Shown here: piece by piece, positions 6,418-8,225 of the stretch
Numbering within the stretch: position 1 is the stretch's first letter
Layout: every line of letters starts with the position of its first letter
From: JBOHRE01 sp050732635
Lineage (GTDB): Bacteria; Gemmatimonadota; Gemmatimonadetes; Longimicrobiales; RSA9
DNA length: 8,225 nucleotides
Direction: 5' to 3'
Assembly: GCA_050732635.1 (NCBI GenBank)
Contig: JBOHRE010000126.1
Span: 1-8,225 of the forward strand
The notes under the pieces: generated by a model
The model's database searches: none
What the model saw: the letters and a program-made list of their open reading frames with translations, nothing else
What the model was told of the DNA's origin: nothing
Program-made: the position numbers and the translations under genes

Positions 6418-6448
6418 GAAAGAGCGGCCGCGCTACGGCCGCTTTTTT
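6418..6448 (+). terminator. Intrinsic terminator-type hairpin after ppdK / in nucleotidase leader
   Basis: A perfect 8-bp stem, AGCGGCCG (6423-6430) and CGGCCGCT (6436-6443), has the 5-base loop CGCTA and is followed by an unbroken T run (6443-6448). GAAAG at 6418-6422 can pair with the T run and lengthen the stem. This is the clearest Rho-independent terminator in the window. It ends only two bases before ATG 6451, leaving no room for a promoter between it and the next gene. It could therefore end ppdK transcripts, attenuate the next gene, or both. Confidence 0.85.
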
Positions 6449-6450
6449 GT

Positions 6451-8225
6451 ATGCCCGGGCTGGGGCTGGGGCTGGGGCTCGGGCCGCGCCGTCCCATGCT
6501 CGTCGCGCTCGCTGCTGGTCTGCTGGCCTCGTGCGCACCGGCCGCCGGTCCGGCGGATCCGGTACTCACACCCCCGCTCCGCGACCCCGGTGCCACGGAG
6601 CGTCTGGTATTGCTGAGCACCACGGACGTGCACGGCTGGCTGCTCGGGCACGACTACTACACCGGTGCCGAGACCGGGCACGGGCTCGCCCACCTCGCGC
6701 CGCTGATCGACAGCGTTCGCGCGGCGAACCCGGGTCGCGTCTACCTGTTCGACTCCGGCGACCTGCTCCAGGGCAACGCGCTGGCGTACGTGCACGCGCG
6801 GGTCGATACAACAGGGCCGAGCCCGATCATCGCGGCAATGAACGCGCTCGACTACGACGCGGCCGCGATCGGCAACCATGAGTTCAACTACGGCCTGCCG
6901 CACCTGCAGCGCGCGCTCGAGCAGGCCGACTTTCCCTTCCTCTCCGCCAACATTTTTCACGCCGGCACCGAGTCGCACGCCTATCGCGCGTCCGCTCTGC
7001 TGCCGCACGTCACCGCGACCGGCGACACGTTGCTGATCGGCGTGACGGGTAACACACCCCCAGGCGTGCACCTCTGGGACCGCGCGAATGTCGACGGTTT
7101 CATCGAGCTGCGCGACATCGTTGCCTCGCTGCAACCGGAGGTGCGGCGGCTGCGGCAGCGGGGCGCGGACCTGGTCGTCGTGCTCTCGCACGGCGGCCTC
7201 GAGGGCACCAGCTACGATACGACGGCCACCGGCCTTGCCGCCGAGAACGCGGCCGCGCGCGTGGCGCGCGAGGTCGACGGCGTCGACGTGATCCTGCTCG
7301 GCCACACGCACCAGGAGCTGGCCGATACGACGATCAATGGTGTGCTGCTCGCGCAGGCCAGGAACTGGGCGCGGAGCCTGGCCGCGATCGACGTCGAGCT
7401 GCAGCGCGCGGCGCCCGGGCACTGGCAGGTCGTTGCGGCGAGCGGCCGGACGCTGCGCCCATCCGCAGGCCGCGCCGACACTGCCGCGCTCGGACCGGTC
7501 GCCGCGGCGCACGAGCGGACGCTCGCCTGGGTTCGCTCGACCGTCGGCACATCAGCCGATGCCATGAGCGCAGCACGCGCACGCGTCGAGGACACACCGA
7601 TCCTCGATTTCATCAACGAGGTGCAGCGCCGTGCGGCGGGGGCGCAGCTGTCGTCGACCGCCGCGTTCAACATCGGCGCGCGTATCCCGGACGGACCGAT
7701 CAGGATCGCGGATATCGCGGCGCTCTACATATACGACAACACGCTGATGGGTGTGCGGCTCAGCGGTGCCGCGCTCCGCGACTACCTGGAGAAGTCGGCT
7801 GAGTATTACAACGGCTGGCCGCCGCCACCGGGCGGGACGGTCACGAACAGACGCGTGCCGGGCTACAACTTCGACGTGGTCAGCGGCGTGGACTACACGA
7901 TCGATCTGGCGCGTCCGCCGGGACGCCGTATCACCAGGCTCGACTACGCCGGCCGGGCGGTTCAGCCCGAGGACACGTTCACCCTCGCGCTGAACAACTA
8001 CCGGCAGGGCGGCGGTGGCGGGTTCAGCATGCTCGCCGATGCGCCGGTCGTCTACGATCGCCAGGAGGACATCCGCGACCTGCTGATCGCCGAGGTTCGC
8101 CGGCAGGGCACGCTGCGCGCGGCCGACTACTTCGAGCGCAACTGGCAGCTCGTGCCGCAGGCCGCAGCGGACTCGGCATACCGCGAGCAGACGGCGGGCG
8201 ACGGCGCTACACGGGCGACGTCGCC
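6451..8225 (+). CDS. CpdB/UshA-family 5'-nucleotidase or 2',3'-cyclic-nucleotide phosphodiesterase, lipoprotein (3' end outside window)
   Basis: At least 591 residues, with no stop before the window edge. The N-terminal calcineurin-type metallophosphatase domain has TTDVHG (Asp59, His61), SGDLLQGN (Asp104), GNHEFNYG (Asn142-His143), LSHGG (His247) and GHTH (His285, His287), the full two-metal set. DYY soon after DVHG and GDLLQGN resemble the CpdB branch (2',3'-cyclic nucleotide 2'-phosphodiesterase/3'-nucleotidase) more than UshA. The C-terminal 5'-nucleotidase domain includes FNIGARIPDG, LSGAALRDYLE and NNYRQGGGGGF. Phe525, and perhaps Phe474, sit where the family stacks the base. The lipobox LASC (Cys28) predicts a lipid-anchored, extracytoplasmic enzyme scavenging nucleotides or phosphate. 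From ATG 6451 the signal sequence has an Arg-Arg n-region preceded by repeat-encoded Gly/Leu. ATG 6496 would remove the charges, and ATG 6382 would put the terminator hairpin inside the gene. Exact substrate is uncertain. Confidence 0.88.
   Translation, partial: MPGLGLGLGLGPRRPMLVALAAGLLASCAPAAGPADPVLTPPLRDPGATERLVLLSTTDVHGWLLGHDYYTGAETGHGLAHLAPLIDSVRAANPGRVYLFDSGDLLQGNALAYVHARVDTTGPSPIIAAMNALDYDAAAIGNHEFNYGLPHLQRALEQADFPFLSANIFHAGTESHAYRASALLPHVTATGDTLLIGVTGNTPPGVHLWDRANVDGFIELRDIVASLQPEVRRLRQRGADLVVVLSHGGLEGTSYDTTATGLAAENAAARVAREVDGVDVILLGHTHQELADTTINGVLLAQARNWARSLAAIDVELQRAAPGHWQVVAASGRTLRPSAGRADTAALGPVAAAHERTLAWVRSTVGTSADAMSAARARVEDTPILDFINEVQRRAAGAQLSSTAAFNIGARIPDGPIRIADIAALYIYDNTLMGVRLSGAALRDYLEKSAEYYNGWPPPPGGTVTNRRVPGYNFDVVSGVDYTIDLARPPGRRITRLDYAGRAVQPEDTFTLALNNYRQGGGGGFSMLADAPVVYDRQEDIRDLLIAEVRRQGTLRAADYFERNWQLVPQAAADSAYREQTAGDGATRATS
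6457..6483 (+). repeat. G-rich (GGGGCT)n array at the start of the nucleotidase gene, potential G-quadruplex
   Basis: Five G runs (6457-6459, 6462-6465, 6468-6471, 6474-6477, 6481-6483) are separated by CT or CTC. It lies six bases after ATG 6451 and encodes Gly-Leu repeats. It is nearly identical to 444-470 and shares the block CGGGCTGGGGCTGGGGCT with it. Confidence 0.85.

Noticed and set aside
4776..6623. 615-codon open frame on the - strand
   Set aside because: It lies antisense to ppdK and the nucleotidase start, with Arg/His/Ala-rich composition and no domain motif; it is a codon-bias shadow of GC-rich DNA.
7212..8225. Further genes or RNAs hidden inside the nucleotidase region
   Set aside because: The + strand frame shows continuous family motifs up to the window edge; other frames have only shadows.
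1..8225. CRISPR arrays, tRNA, rRNA, insertion sequences, phage genes
   Set aside because: No regularly spaced repeats of 25-40 bases, no tRNA-like TTC/CCA signatures in context, and no transposase or integrase motifs were found.

Overview
The window is GC-rich (roughly 70% by eye) and carries five protein-coding genes, all on the + strand. Gene content, strong G/C codon bias, GTG starts and short intergenic gaps fit a high-GC environmental bacterium. Gemmatimonadota or a neighbouring phylum is my best guess, but this is an inference from style and not from a marker gene. No rRNA, tRNA, CRISPR array, transposase or integrase was seen.

Layout. (1) 2-439: C-terminal 145 residues of PurL (FGAM synthase). 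(2) 436-1047 and 1044-1895: two consecutive genes for exported CAP/SCP-like (YkwD-type) proteins. Each starts at a GTG that overlaps the preceding stop by four bases (GTGA), so purL-CAP1-CAP2 looks like one translationally coupled unit. The second CAP gene runs on into about 240 bases that look non-coding and hold a 7-bp tandem repeat, an 11-bp duplication and a terminator-like hairpin. (3) 1945-3324: complete purF of the Fe-S type. (4) 3576-6338: complete ppdK with both catalytic residues (His457, Cys832) and an unusual basic C-terminal tail. (5) 6451-8225 (runs off the end): a CpdB/UshA-family nucleotidase/cyclic phosphodiesterase predicted to be a lipoprotein.

Function. PurL and PurF are steps 4 and 1 of de novo IMP synthesis, so the left half is a purine-biosynthesis cluster with two exported proteins inserted in it. 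PPDK interconverts pyruvate and PEP. The last gene probably degrades extracytoplasmic nucleotides. I see no evidence that these genes form a new pathway.

Most interesting non-coding signals. Two G-rich (GGGGCT)n arrays, both able in principle to form G-quadruplexes, lie exactly at the start codons of two exported-protein genes, 6 kb apart. The nucleotidase leader has a -10-like box, a strong Shine-Dalgarno with no start codon at normal distance, a perfect terminator-type hairpin and then the ATG. If the hairpin folds it would bring the Shine-Dalgarno to normal spacing, so it may act both as attenuator and as ribosome-binding-site bridge.
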